Shown: positions 1-8,369 of the stretch, piece after piece
Numbering within the stretch: position 1 is the first letter of the stretch
Layout of the letters: each line of letters opens with the position of its first letter
Assembly: GCA_026388365.1 (NCBI GenBank)
Contig: JAPLJW010000257.1
Location: 1-34,936, forward strand
DNA length: 34,936 bases
Reading direction: 5' to 3'
Origin: Deltaproteobacteria bacterium
GTDB taxonomy: Bacteria > Desulfobacterota > Syntrophia > Syntrophales > UBA5619
Notes under the pieces: model-generated
What the model saw: only the letters and a program-made list of their open reading frames with translations
Told to the model about the DNA's origin: nothing
Databases searched by the model: none
Translations under genes and position numbers: made by a program

Positions 1-1138
1 CGCCATGACCTGCTTCAGGGGAATCGCCGACGACATGGAACTCATGGAATGGCTCAATCACTATATCTTTCCGTCCGAGGCGCGGAATGTCGATCCGAAT
101 CTCGTCCACTGGGGGAGCCTCCTCGCCTGCGCCGAGATGATCCGCTCCGGGACAACGACCTTCTGCGACATGTACATCTTCGAGGAGGAGACGGCCCAGG
201 CGGCCAAAGGGGCGGGGATGCGCTGCCTGGTCGGTGAGGTGCTCTTCGATTTCCCTTCGCCGAATTTCAAGACTCCGACCGAGGGACTCGCCTATACGCG
301 GGGTCTGCTTGAAAGATGGGCGGGCGACCCGCTCATCAAGATCGTCGTCGAACCCCACGCCCTCTATACCTGCTCCCCTTCCCTTCTGAGAGACGCAAAA
401 GCGCTGGCGGATGAATTTCAGGCGCCCTATGCGACGCATCTCCTGGAAAACCGGTCGGAGGCGACCCAGCTCCGGGAAAGGTTCGGCAAGTCCGCATTGA
501 CCTTTCTCGAAGAGATCGGCTGGCTGACCGACCGCTTCCTCGCCTTCCACTGCGTCTGCATGGAGGATGAAGATATCCAGAGGTTTGCCGACCACGGCTG
601 CCGGGCGGTCCACAACCCGGAGAGCAACATGAAGCTGGCCTCCGGCGTCGCCCCCGTCTCCGCGATGCGGAAACGGAGAATCCCCATGGGGTTGGGAACC
701 GACGGCTGCGCGAGCAACAACGACCTGGATATCTTTCGGGAGATGGACACTGCGGCAAAGTTGGCGAAGGTGGCTGCGCTCGATCCGACGGTACTGTCCG
801 CGCGGGATGTCCTGCGGATGGCGACCTGCGAAGGCGCCTGCGTCCTCGGCCTGGGGCAGGAAACCGGATCCCTGCTGCCGGGGAAAAAGGCGGATATCGC
901 GATCATCGGCCTCAACGAGCCGCATCTGACTCCGCTTTACAACGAATACTCCCACCTGGTCTATGCGGTGAACGGCGCGGACGTGGATACGGTCCTCATC
1001 AATGGCAAAGTCGTCATGCGGGATCGGCAGCTTCTGACGATCGACGAGGGGGAGGCCATGCGGCAGGTACGGGAGATTGCGCTTCGCGTCCGGCGGAGCC
1101 TTTCGAATGGCACACGGCCATCTTTTCCGAAATGCTGA
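1..1138 (+). CDS. mtaD: 5-methylthioadenosine/S-adenosylhomocysteine deaminase (5' truncated by window edge)
   Basis: A metal-dependent amidohydrolase of the cytosolic MTA/SAH deaminase (ATZ/TRZ) family, which deaminates S-adenosylhomocysteine or methylthioadenosine in purine and methionine salvage. Visible family signatures are the start AMTCFRGIADD (normally just after the metal-binding HxH), EPHALYTCSP, ATHLLEN with a metal-ligand His, AHNPESN-like VHNPESNMKLASG, and GTDGCASNN with the catalytic Asp. The C-terminus carries the typical composite-domain motif SLLPGKKADIAIIGL. The frame stays open to the first base and lacks roughly 60 N-terminal residues including HxH, so the ATG at 5 is internal and the true start lies outside. 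The gene is convergent with the GH57-glycogen synthase gene. MTA versus SAH preference cannot be decided from sequence alone. Confidence 0.88.
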   Translation, partial: AMTCFRGIADDMELMEWLNHYIFPSEARNVDPNLVHWGSLLACAEMIRSGTTTFCDMYIFEEETAQAAKGAGMRCLVGEVLFDFPSPNFKTPTEGLAYTRGLLERWAGDPLIKIVVEPHALYTCSPSLLRDAKALADEFQAPYATHLLENRSEATQLRERFGKSALTFLEEIGWLTDRFLAFHCVCMEDEDIQRFADHGCRAVHNPESNMKLASGVAPVSAMRKRRIPMGLGTDGCASNNDLDIFREMDTAAKLAKVAALDPTVLSARDVLRMATCEGACVLGLGQETGSLLPGKKADIAIIGLNEPHLTPLYNEYSHLVYAVNGADVDTVLINGKVVMRDRQLLTIDEGEAMRQVREIALRVRRSLSNGTRPSFPKC

Positions 1139-1154
1139 GACCTTAGATAAAATT

Positions 1155-1234
1155 TGTCACACCGGTGAAAACCGGTGTCCAGTGTTTTTGCAACCCTTTA
1201 AAATCTATGGATTCCAGATTTTACCGGTATGACG
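1155..1234. repeat. degenerate copy of the TGTCATTCCCGCG palindromic element
   Basis: This lies in the convergent intergenic gap 1139-1339. It has the same layout as the better-preserved copy at 5948-6018: an outer GTCA, a first hairpin (CACCGGT, short loop, ACCGGTG) followed by TCCAG, a middle stretch, TGGATTCC, and a closing TATGAC. The first stem differs in sequence from the canonical arm but still pairs with itself, so paired changes may have kept the hairpin. The remainder of the gap shows no gene. An apparent plus-strand ORF beginning at 1165 is mostly repeat sequence. Confidence 0.6.
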
Positions 1235-1339
1235 ATTCTTGGGCATTTTTGACTTTTGACGAGTCCGTCAAGGATGGGGTTTGCAGAATGGCCGGGAACC
1301 GTCAATCCCGTCCCCGATTGAGCGGTTCCCCGCGAGAGA

Positions 1340-4048
1340 CTACGCGAGCGGTCGGCCGGCGTTTAGTTTCTCGTAGATCCGGATATACTCGGCGACCATG
1401 TGGTCGAGGCTGTACTGTTCGCGCGACTCCCGCATGATCCGCCGAAGTTGTTTCTCGCGGATCTCAGCCGGCATCCGGTGGAAAGCCACACTCTTTTCCA
1501 GCGCGTACCAGAGACCCCCGGCGTCATAATCCCGGAAGAGGAACCCGTTGCCAACATCCTGGGGAGCCCCTTCTACCTTGAGTCGGAGTTTGCGGATCTT
1601 GTCGTGGTAGCCTCCCGTATTCCGGTTGGTGGCCGTCGCCCCGAAGAGATTCCCCACCTGGTCGATCTGGCCGCAGGGTTCATAGAGCGAAGCCCCGAAG
1701 ACATCGCAGGCGGCCGCGTATCCCAGGAGGGACAGCTCCTCGTTGAAGGGCTGGCACGTGATCCGGCCGCCGGAATTACAGGCGATCCCACCCAGGATGT
1801 CCACATGGGTCCGGTCGTTGCCGATCCCGTCCGCCACGATGGCAATCTGCACCTCGCGATGCTGCTCTGTAAAGGAAATGCAGATCTGCTCCAGAAGTTC
1901 CACCCCCTTCTGGAAAGGGTCAAGACGCGAGGGCCAGAAATAGAGGAGGGCGTCGGGATTGACGGACAGACCGGTCTGCTTCTGGAACGCAACGAGATTC
2001 TCACGCTTTGCCTCAAGGATATCATCGTCCGGTCCGTACTTGCGGACCAGCGCCTCGCACCGCTCCGGGTACATCTGCGATGAAGGCGCGTTGATGATCG
2101 CCCGGGCAGCGTCATGGGCGTACTTTTCCTTAACCTCTTGGCGGACGCTTGGCGGCACCAGATCCCGATCCAGAAAGTAGTCCTCTACGACCTCCCGGAG
2201 GAATTTCTTTCCGACGAAATTGATCATGGTGGCATTCTTGATCGCCGTGGCCTGACAGTCGATGCACGCCTTTCCGTTCATTTCGGAAAAATAGATCCGG
2301 TCGGAGATGCTGCCGAGGTTGATTCCCCCCAGGAGATCCAGTGGAAGGCAGGCCGTGAAAACGTTGTGGACCGTATGGAGAACGGGCAGGCCGGTGGCGC
2401 TTGCATAAGCGGTGATCGCCCCCCCGGCCATCCAGTCGTGGCTGTGGAGGATCATCCTCCCCTCGCTCCGTGCCCGCACCGTCTTGATAACGTTGTTGAC
2501 GATCTCCCGCTGGAATTCTACGGCCGTCAGGATGGGGTCGCCTGCGTAGGCGCTCAAATTGTCGGAGAAGATCGAGGAACTGATGAGGTGGATCTTGTCC
2601 GAATCGATCTTGTAGCGCACCTCCCGCCACTGGACTTCATTCATCTGCGCCTCGCGCTGGAAACGCTTCTTAAGATTGAGGATTGCCAGATGGACATCCA
2701 GACCGCGTTCGGTGAGCCCCTCGCAGAGGGCGGAGACGACCTCTCCCTGCCCCCCGCTTTTTCCGGAGATGAACCGGGCGAGCGCACCCATGTCCTCGGG
2801 CAGCCGTCCTGTCTCCGGTGAGATGATCAGGATGGCCGTCGTCTCCTTTTTTTTTAGGACCTCGAAACGCCGGATGACGACTTCGAGGTCGTCGATCTTG
2901 CGGGTGAGAACGTGCGTCGGGCGTGCGATGGAGTTATCGTAGGGGTTGAAGTAGGCGTGAACCGCATGATCCTCGCCGATCCTCTCATGAAGAAAATAGA
3001 CATGATCGGAGGTGGTCAGGTGGCGCCATTGGGTCAGATACGTCCCCCCGGCCCTCTTTGCCGCCGTTTCCATCCGTTCGATGTCCCGGAAGAGTTCGTA
3101 TTGCGTGGGGTTGCCAAGCCAGCCGAAGGTGTTCTTGCCGGTATCCGCCCAAGAGGATGTGGCCAGCCCGTGGATGCTGAGGGTCGGGCACGGCGCATCC
3201 TTGAACCTCTGCGCAATCTCGGTCGGCGTCGCCGCAACGATGCTTTCATGCTTCTGTAACGCCGCCGGAAGTCCCCGCCAGAATTCGAAGATCCCGAGAT
3301 TGCTCCAGATGTGTTCGCCGATATGTTCGAAATCGTAGCCCAGCATCACCGCTTCGCCGTCGATCCGGGCGATGTACTGTGCATAGGTCTCCGGCGTGAT
3401 CGGGGCGTGAGGGAAGCGGAAGGCGATGTCATCGCTCAGCTCTCTGTTCCGGGGGATTACGATGAGGTTCGTGTCCTTCGCCCGGAAGACGGCGTTGGGG
3501 GAGACGGCCTCCCCTTCTCCTTCGCCGATAAACATGTCGTCCCGCTTTTCGCAGAGGATCGAATGGTAGCCCATGTCGGCCACCGCCTCCGCGATTGGGT
3601 TATTGTACATCAGCTCGGTGTTCCGGAACGAGGTCGGAACGATTCCGAAGATCCGCTTCATCATATCCTGGTGGAGGGATGCCTGTTCCCGGAACTCCAA
3701 CCTCAGCGGATCCTCGAAAAGGCTGCTCAGGGAGTGGTAATAGGTTTCGTCGAGATACTCGACCTGGTCGTTCTTTTCTCCGGCATCCAGTAGCGCCTGG
3801 AGCGACTGGATGACCTCGGGCTTGTAGAGTTCGGCCTGTTCCAGAAACGTCCCGGACATGCCTAAGGTGATCTTGAATGAAGGGTGGGAGGCGATCAACT
3901 CCGTAAACATCCGGGTCGCCGGCAGGTAGCACTTCTCCGCCACCTTGAGGAAGATGGCCCGGTTCTGCTCCTCCCAGAGGAATTGGCCCCGGTCCGGATG
4001 GAGCCGGAACGGCTGGTGAAGTTGAAAATAAAATGTGGCGAGCGGCAT
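1340..4048 (-). CDS. GH57 glycoside hydrolase-glycogen/starch synthase (GT5) fusion
   Basis: A two-domain alpha-glucan enzyme. Residues about 1-400 (902-aa numbering) form a GH57 domain: HQPFR near the N-terminus, RNTELMYNN near 145 with the probable nucleophile Glu, and GYDFEHIGEH near 237 with the probable acid Asp. Residues about 405-902 form a GT5 glycogen synthase domain. It has KSGGQGEVV near 431, a variant of the ADP-glucose-binding KxGG loop, and YEPCGQIDQVGNLFG...NTGG near 793, the conserved C-terminal nucleotide-sugar site. GT5 enzymes extend alpha-1,4-glucan from ADP-glucose; GH57 members are amylases or branching enzymes. The start at 4048 is preferred because GAGGT lies 6 nt upstream; an in-frame ATG at 4093 has no ribosome binding site. 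Together the domains suggest glycogen synthesis or remodelling. The exact GH57 activity is inferred. Confidence 0.85.
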   Translation of the reverse strand: MPLATFYFQLHQPFRLHPDRGQFLWEEQNRAIFLKVAEKCYLPATRMFTELIASHPSFKITLGMSGTFLEQAELYKPEVIQSLQALLDAGEKNDQVEYLDETYYHSLSSLFEDPLRLEFREQASLHQDMMKRIFGIVPTSFRNTELMYNNPIAEAVADMGYHSILCEKRDDMFIGEGEGEAVSPNAVFRAKDTNLIVIPRNRELSDDIAFRFPHAPITPETYAQYIARIDGEAVMLGYDFEHIGEHIWSNLGIFEFWRGLPAALQKHESIVAATPTEIAQRFKDAPCPTLSIHGLATSSWADTGKNTFGWLGNPTQYELFRDIERMETAAKRAGGTYLTQWRHLTTSDHVYFLHERIGEDHAVHAYFNPYDNSIARPTHVLTRKIDDLEVVIRRFEVLKKKETTAILIISPETGRLPEDMGALARFISGKSGGQGEVVSALCEGLTERGLDVHLAILNLKKRFQREAQMNEVQWREVRYKIDSDKIHLISSSIFSDNLSAYAGDPILTAVEFQREIVNNVIKTVRARSEGRMILHSHDWMAGGAITAYASATGLPVLHTVHNVFTACLPLDLLGGINLGSISDRIYFSEMNGKACIDCQATAIKNATMINFVGKKFLREVVEDYFLDRDLVPPSVRQEVKEKYAHDAARAIINAPSSQMYPERCEALVRKYGPDDDILEAKRENLVAFQKQTGLSVNPDALLYFWPSRLDPFQKGVELLEQICISFTEQHREVQIAIVADGIGNDRTHVDILGGIACNSGGRITCQPFNEELSLLGYAAACDVFGASLYEPCGQIDQVGNLFGATATNRNTGGYHDKIRKLRLKVEGAPQDVGNGFLFRDYDAGGLWYALEKSVAFHRMPAEIREKQLRRIMRESREQYSLDHMVAEYIRIYEKLNAGRPLA

Positions 4049-4088
4049 ATACAAACCTCGACGGCTGATCAGATGCTTCCCTAATTGA

Positions 4089-4117
4089 TACATATCTGAA
4101 TATGTTTAGAAAATCAA
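4089..4117 (-). promoter_or_regulatory. candidate sigma-70 promoter for the GH57-GT5 gene
   Basis: On the minus strand TTGATT (4117-4112) is followed by a 17-bp spacer and TATGTA (4094-4089), about 40 bp before the chosen start. The match is moderate. It sits back to back with the hrpA promoter. Confidence 0.4.
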
Positions 4118-4126
4118 CAACCACCT

Positions 4127-4155
4127 TTGACATCCGGAAGCGGTGCAGGTATGAT
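4127..4155 (+). promoter_or_regulatory. sigma-70 promoter for hrpA
   Basis: TTGACA (4127-4132), a 17-bp spacer and TATGAT (4150-4155) form a near-consensus promoter about 50 bp upstream of the hrpA start. Confidence 0.68.
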
Positions 4156-4205
4156 CCCTCCCGCGAAGGCCGGATCTGATACCTTCAAGAACAGGAGAGC
4201 ATAAT

Positions 4206-7200
4206 TTGTCCCGGTCCGATGGCCTCAAGAAAAGAATGGATGAACGGCGCGCCCGTCTGCCGGAGCTCATCTATCCCCCTGCTCTGCCGATCCTGGAGAA
4301 GCGTGAGGAGATTGTCAATGCCGTTCGCAAACACCCCGTCGTCGTCATCACCGGAGAGACGGGTTCCGGAAAAACAACGCAGATCCCGAAGATGTGCCTG
4401 GAGGCGGGGCGGGGTCTCGCCGGGATGATCGGCTGCACACAGCCGCGGCGGATCGCAGCGACCACCGTCGCCCGGAGAATCGCCGAAGAGTTGGGGGAAG
4501 AGACCGGCCGTTCGATCGGCTACAAGATCCGCTTCGACGACCGCACCCCGCGCAACGCCTTTCTCAAGATCATGACCGACGGCATTCTCCTGATGGAGGC
4601 CCAGACGGACCCGCTGCTTCGGACCTACGATACGATCATCGTTGACGAGGCGCACGAGCGGAGCCTCAATATCGACTTCATCCTGGGAATCCTGAAAAAC
4701 ATCCTCCGACGGCGGCGCGACCTCCGTGTCGTCATCACCTCGGCAACAATCGATACGGAGAAATTCTCCCGGGCATTCGATAACGCCCCGATCATCGAGG
4801 TGTCGGGGCGGCTCTTTCCGGTCGAGGTCCGGTATGACCCGCTCGACCGCGATCTTGAAGAAAAGGGAGAGATCACCCACATCGATGCGGCGGTCCGGGC
4901 CGTTGAGGAGTTGACCGGTCGTCGCAGGCCCGGCGATATTCTGATCTTCATGCCGACGGAACGCGATATCCGGGAGACCCGGGAGCTTCTGAGCGGCCGC
5001 CTCCGGGAACAGGCCGCCATCCTCCCGCTCTTTTCCCGCCTCACCCGGTTTGAGCAGGAGCGCGTCTTCCAGCCGATGCGCCTCCGGAAGATCGTGATCG
5101 CGACCAACGTTGCGGAAACCTCGCTCACGATCCCGGGTATCCGTTATGTGATCGACACCGGCCTCGCCCGCATCTCCCAATACAACCCCCGCTCCCGGAC
5201 GGCGGGTCTTCCCGTCCGGGCGATCTCCCGGAGCAGCGCCGATCAGCGGAAAGGGCGCTGCGGCCGGGTCGAAAACGGGATCTGCATCCGCCTCTTCACG
5301 GAGGAGGACTATCTCGGCCGGCCGTTCTACACGTCGCCGGAGATCCTCCGCGCGAACCTGGCCGGGGTCATCCTGAGAATGCTCTCGCTGAGTCTTGGCC
5401 ATATCGATGCCTTCCCTTTCATCGACCCGCCCGCTGCGAAGAGCGTCAAAGACGGCATCGACATCCTGCTGGAGTTGGGGGCGATCGAACGGGAGGAAAA
5501 TGAATCGCGGCGAAAGACCGATCCCTGGCGGCTGACGGAAAGGGGGCGGATCATGGCCCGGCTCCCCATCGACCCGCGGATCGCCCGGATGATCCTCGAG
5601 GCCAAAAGAGAGGGATGCCTGCCGGAGATCCTCATCATCGCCGCGGCGCTCAGCATCCAGGATCCGCGGGAGAGGCCGGCCGAGAAGGAGGCCCAGGCGG
5701 ACCAGATGCACGCCCTCTTCAAGGATCCCGCCTCGGATTTCGTCTCCTTGCTGCGGATCTGGCAGCGCTGCCACGATGCCGGGGATTCGCCGAAGACGCA
5801 GAACCGGATCCGGCGCTTATGCCGCGAGCACTTCCTCTCGTACCGGCGAATCCGGGAATGGCGGGACGTCCACGACCAGCTCCGGACGATCCTGACGGAA
5901 CAGAAATTTCTTACGGCCAAATCTCCCGCCCATGCAAAAAATCAGACTGTCACTCCCGCGAAAGCGGGAGTCCAGGGGTCTTTAAAGACAATGGATTCCC
6001 GCGTCCGCGGGAATGACAACAAGCCAAAGGAGGGCGTCGAGCTCTATGCGGCCATCCACCGCTCCATCCTGAGCGGCTACCTCGGACACATCGCGGTCAA
6101 GAAGGAGAAGAACCTCTACACGGCGACCCAGGGGCGGCAGGCGATGATCTTTCCGGGTTCCGGTCTCTTCAACCGGGCCGGGAACTGGATCGTCGCCGCG
6201 GAGATGGTCGAAACCTCGCGTCTCTTCGCCCGGACCGTGGCGAACATTGAAAGCGCCTGGCTGGAGGAGCTTGGCGGGGATCTTTGCCGCCACACCTATT
6301 TTGCCCCGCACTGGGAAAAGAACCGGGGCGAGGTGATCGCTTCCGAGCAGGTGACCCTTTTCGGTCTGATCATCGTCCCCGAGAGACCCGTCTCTTACGC
6401 CCGGATCGATCCCGCGGAGGCCTCCCGGATCTTCATCCGGAGCGCCCTCGTTGCCGGGGAGGTTCAGCGCCCCCTGCCCTTTCTCCTCCACAATCAGGCG
6501 TTGATGGAGAAAATCGCCGGCATGGAGGAAAAGGTGCGGCGCCACGACCTTCTGATCGGGGAGGAGGAGATGGCCCATTTCTATGAAAAGCGCCTCCCAG
6601 GGATCTTCGACATTCGGACGCTTCAACGGATGGTCCGCGATCGCGGCGGCGACGCCTTTCTCCGGATGCGGGAAGAGGAGCTGCTGATCCAATCGCCCGA
6701 CTCCGCGGAGATCGCCCTTTTCCCCGAAGCCGTATCGACCGGCGGCTGGCGTCTGGACTGCGTGTACCGCTACGAACCGGGAAAACCGGAGGACGGCGTC
6801 ACGCTGAAGATCCCCGTTCAGGCGGCGCCTTCCGTTCCCGCCGCCGCCCTGGACTGGGCCGTCCCCGGCCTTCTCCGGAAGAAGATCGCCGCCCTCCTCC
6901 GGGGCCTTCCGAAGGAGTACCGCAAGAAGCTCCTGCCGCTCGCGGGGACCTGTGATGTCATTTTGGCTCAAATGCCCCGGGAAGGGACGCTGCTCACCGC
7001 CCTCGGCCGCTTCCTTTACGAGCGGTTCGGGGTAAATATCCCCGCCGACCGCTGGCCCCTGAACGCCCTGGAGGAACATCTGAAGCTCCGCTTTTCCGTT
7101 GTGGACGGAAAGGACCGGGAACTCGCGGCAGGGCGGGATATCGCGATCCTGGAGCAAGGCTTCGTCGATCCGGAAGAATCCCGGGCCTTTGCGAAAGCCC

Positions 7201-8099
7201 GGAAAACCTGGGAGAGAAACGGTTTGACAACGTGGGATTTCGGCAATCTGCCCGAACAGATCCCGCTCCGCGATGGCGGCATCCATGCGCCGCCCGCCTT
7301 TCCCGCGCTGTCTGCCGATGAAACCGGGGTTGGCATCCGGCTGTTTCGATCCGCAAACGAGGCGCGGCTCTCCCACCGCAAAGGGGTGAGGGCCCTGCTG
7401 GCCCTGCGTTTTCGCGAAGACCTCAGGCACTTGCGCAAAACAGTGGCGCCCGCCGGCGATCTGAAGATCTGGGCAGCGGCCTTCGGGGGGGTAAAGCCGC
7501 TGGAAAACGCGCTGGTAGAAAAGGTCATGACGGATCTCTTCGACGCGGATGTACGATCCGAGGCGGATTTTGTGCAACACGCCGAGAAGATTCGGCCCGA
7601 AATATTGCCCGGGGGGATCTCGGTCGTCCGGTTGGCCGGCCCGCAGCTCAGAGCCCTCTATGAGACTGCAGAGCAGCTCCGGACGCTGCAGGGTTCCAAT
7701 CGTGGGAACCGGCCGCTCTTGTCTTTTCTGGCGGAACTGCGGGAGGAGTCGACACGCCTCCTGCCGCCGGATTTTCTCGTCCGTTACAACGAAGAGCGGC
7801 TGAACCACATCAACCGCTATCTGCGCGCGCTGGGCGTCCGCGCGGAACGGGGGGCCGTTCACCTGCAGAAGGCGCTTGAGCGCGGGAAACAGATCAAGGA
7901 ATTGGAGGATTGGCGGGAGACAACGCTTAAGGAACTTCCCGCCTACGCCTCCGAGGAAAAACGCTTGGCCCTCGCTGATTTCGGCTGGATGATCGAGGAG
8001 TACAAGGTGTCGCTGTTCGCCCAGGAACTCAAGACCGCCATCCCCATCTCCCGCAAACGGATCGAGGCCCGAATGGCGGAGATCCAGAGGATGCTGTAA
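4206..8099 (+). CDS. hrpA: ATP-dependent RNA helicase HrpA (DEAH box)
   Basis: A 1297-aa DEAH-box RNA helicase, the usual length for HrpA, expected to act in the cytoplasm on RNA and ribosomes. Motifs in order: GETGSGKTTQ (Walker A, about 50-57), VDEAHERSL (motif II, near 148), TSATI (motif III), ATNVAETSLTIPG, and QRKGRCGR (motif VI). These are followed by the helicase-associated winged-helix region and the long HrpA-specific C-terminal domain, including FPGSGLF and AAEMVETSRLFAR. The start is TTG at 4206, supported by AGGAG about 8 nt upstream; no upstream ATG fits better. Residues about 581-605 are encoded by an in-frame copy of a palindromic genomic element, inserted in a linker just before the conserved IHRSILSGYLGHIA segment. 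All catalytic motifs are intact, so the protein is probably functional. Confidence 0.93.
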   Translation: MSRSDGLKKRMDERRARLPELIYPPALPILEKREEIVNAVRKHPVVVITGETGSGKTTQIPKMCLEAGRGLAGMIGCTQPRRIAATTVARRIAEELGEETGRSIGYKIRFDDRTPRNAFLKIMTDGILLMEAQTDPLLRTYDTIIVDEAHERSLNIDFILGILKNILRRRRDLRVVITSATIDTEKFSRAFDNAPIIEVSGRLFPVEVRYDPLDRDLEEKGEITHIDAAVRAVEELTGRRRPGDILIFMPTERDIRETRELLSGRLREQAAILPLFSRLTRFEQERVFQPMRLRKIVIATNVAETSLTIPGIRYVIDTGLARISQYNPRSRTAGLPVRAISRSSADQRKGRCGRVENGICIRLFTEEDYLGRPFYTSPEILRANLAGVILRMLSLSLGHIDAFPFIDPPAAKSVKDGIDILLELGAIEREENESRRKTDPWRLTERGRIMARLPIDPRIARMILEAKREGCLPEILIIAAALSIQDPRERPAEKEAQADQMHALFKDPASDFVSLLRIWQRCHDAGDSPKTQNRIRRLCREHFLSYRRIREWRDVHDQLRTILTEQKFLTAKSPAHAKNQTVTPAKAGVQGSLKTMDSRVRGNDNKPKEGVELYAAIHRSILSGYLGHIAVKKEKNLYTATQGRQAMIFPGSGLFNRAGNWIVAAEMVETSRLFARTVANIESAWLEELGGDLCRHTYFAPHWEKNRGEVIASEQVTLFGLIIVPERPVSYARIDPAEASRIFIRSALVAGEVQRPLPFLLHNQALMEKIAGMEEKVRRHDLLIGEEEMAHFYEKRLPGIFDIRTLQRMVRDRGGDAFLRMREEELLIQSPDSAEIALFPEAVSTGGWRLDCVYRYEPGKPEDGVTLKIPVQAAPSVPAAALDWAVPGLLRKKIAALLRGLPKEYRKKLLPLAGTCDVILAQMPREGTLLTALGRFLYERFGVNIPADRWPLNALEEHLKLRFSVVDGKDRELAAGRDIAILEQGFVDPEESRAFAKARKTWERNGLTTWDFGNLPEQIPLRDGGIHAPPAFPALSADETGVGIRLFRSANEARLSHRKGVRALLALRFREDLRHLRKTVAPAGDLKIWAAAFGGVKPLENALVEKVMTDLFDADVRSEADFVQHAEKIRPEILPGGISVVRLAGPQLRALYETAEQLRTLQGSNRGNRPLLSFLAELREESTRLLPPDFLVRYNEERLNHINRYLRALGVRAERGAVHLQKALERGKQIKELEDWRETTLKELPAYASEEKRLALADFGWMIEEYKVSLFAQELKTAIPISRKRIEARMAEIQRML
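5948..6018. repeat. palindromic element inserted in frame within hrpA
   Basis: This 71-bp element has two hairpins. The first is TGTCACTCCCGCG-aaa-GCGGGAGTCCAG and the second is TGGATTCCCGCGTCCGCGGGAATGACA-like, with outer ends TGTCA and TGACA forming a long inverted repeat. It is read through in frame and adds a segment containing TPAKAGVQ and MDSRVRGND. These are the peptides this repeat family typically encodes in spurious ORFs of many proteobacterial genomes. Related copies lie at 1155-1234, 17277-17304 and 24413-24474. Confidence 0.85.
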
Positions 8100-8369
8100 T
8101 CGGTGTTTCCTTGATTCTCAAAAGCTTATTCATGCCATTAATTTCACCGCACCGTTATCGGCTATTTATTGTTATCAGTAAGGCGGATATTGGATGATTT
8201 CAAGTGAATGACCCATGATGTTCAAGGGATGCGTTAGGGTGCATGTTGTCCTTGACACCTCCTCATGTCTTTTTGTGGCGACAGCATTTCGGATCACCGA
8301 CTTTCAATCCGGTCGGCAAAATGTTCGCTTCTACACCACTGCCCGGTGCGTTCAGGTTGCGCCCCAACC
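8100..8369. other. convergent intergenic gap with no recognised gene
   Basis: The gap lies between the ends of hrpA and the SPOR-protein gene. No strong terminator hairpin with a T-run was seen. A 60-codon plus-strand frame from 8215 overlaps the SPOR gene and has no family signature. Confidence 0.4.

Noticed and set aside
1165..1437. 90-aa plus-strand ORF in the gap after the deaminase
   Set aside because: Mostly composed of the degenerate palindromic element, and it runs into the end of the GH57-GT5 gene on the other strand.
4185..7862. Two very long minus-strand ORFs (529 and 626 aa) opposite hrpA
   Set aside because: They are antisense to a gene with a complete set of DEAH helicase motifs. 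Their translations are rich in Arg, Pro and Gly without any family motif, as expected in GC-rich antisense frames.
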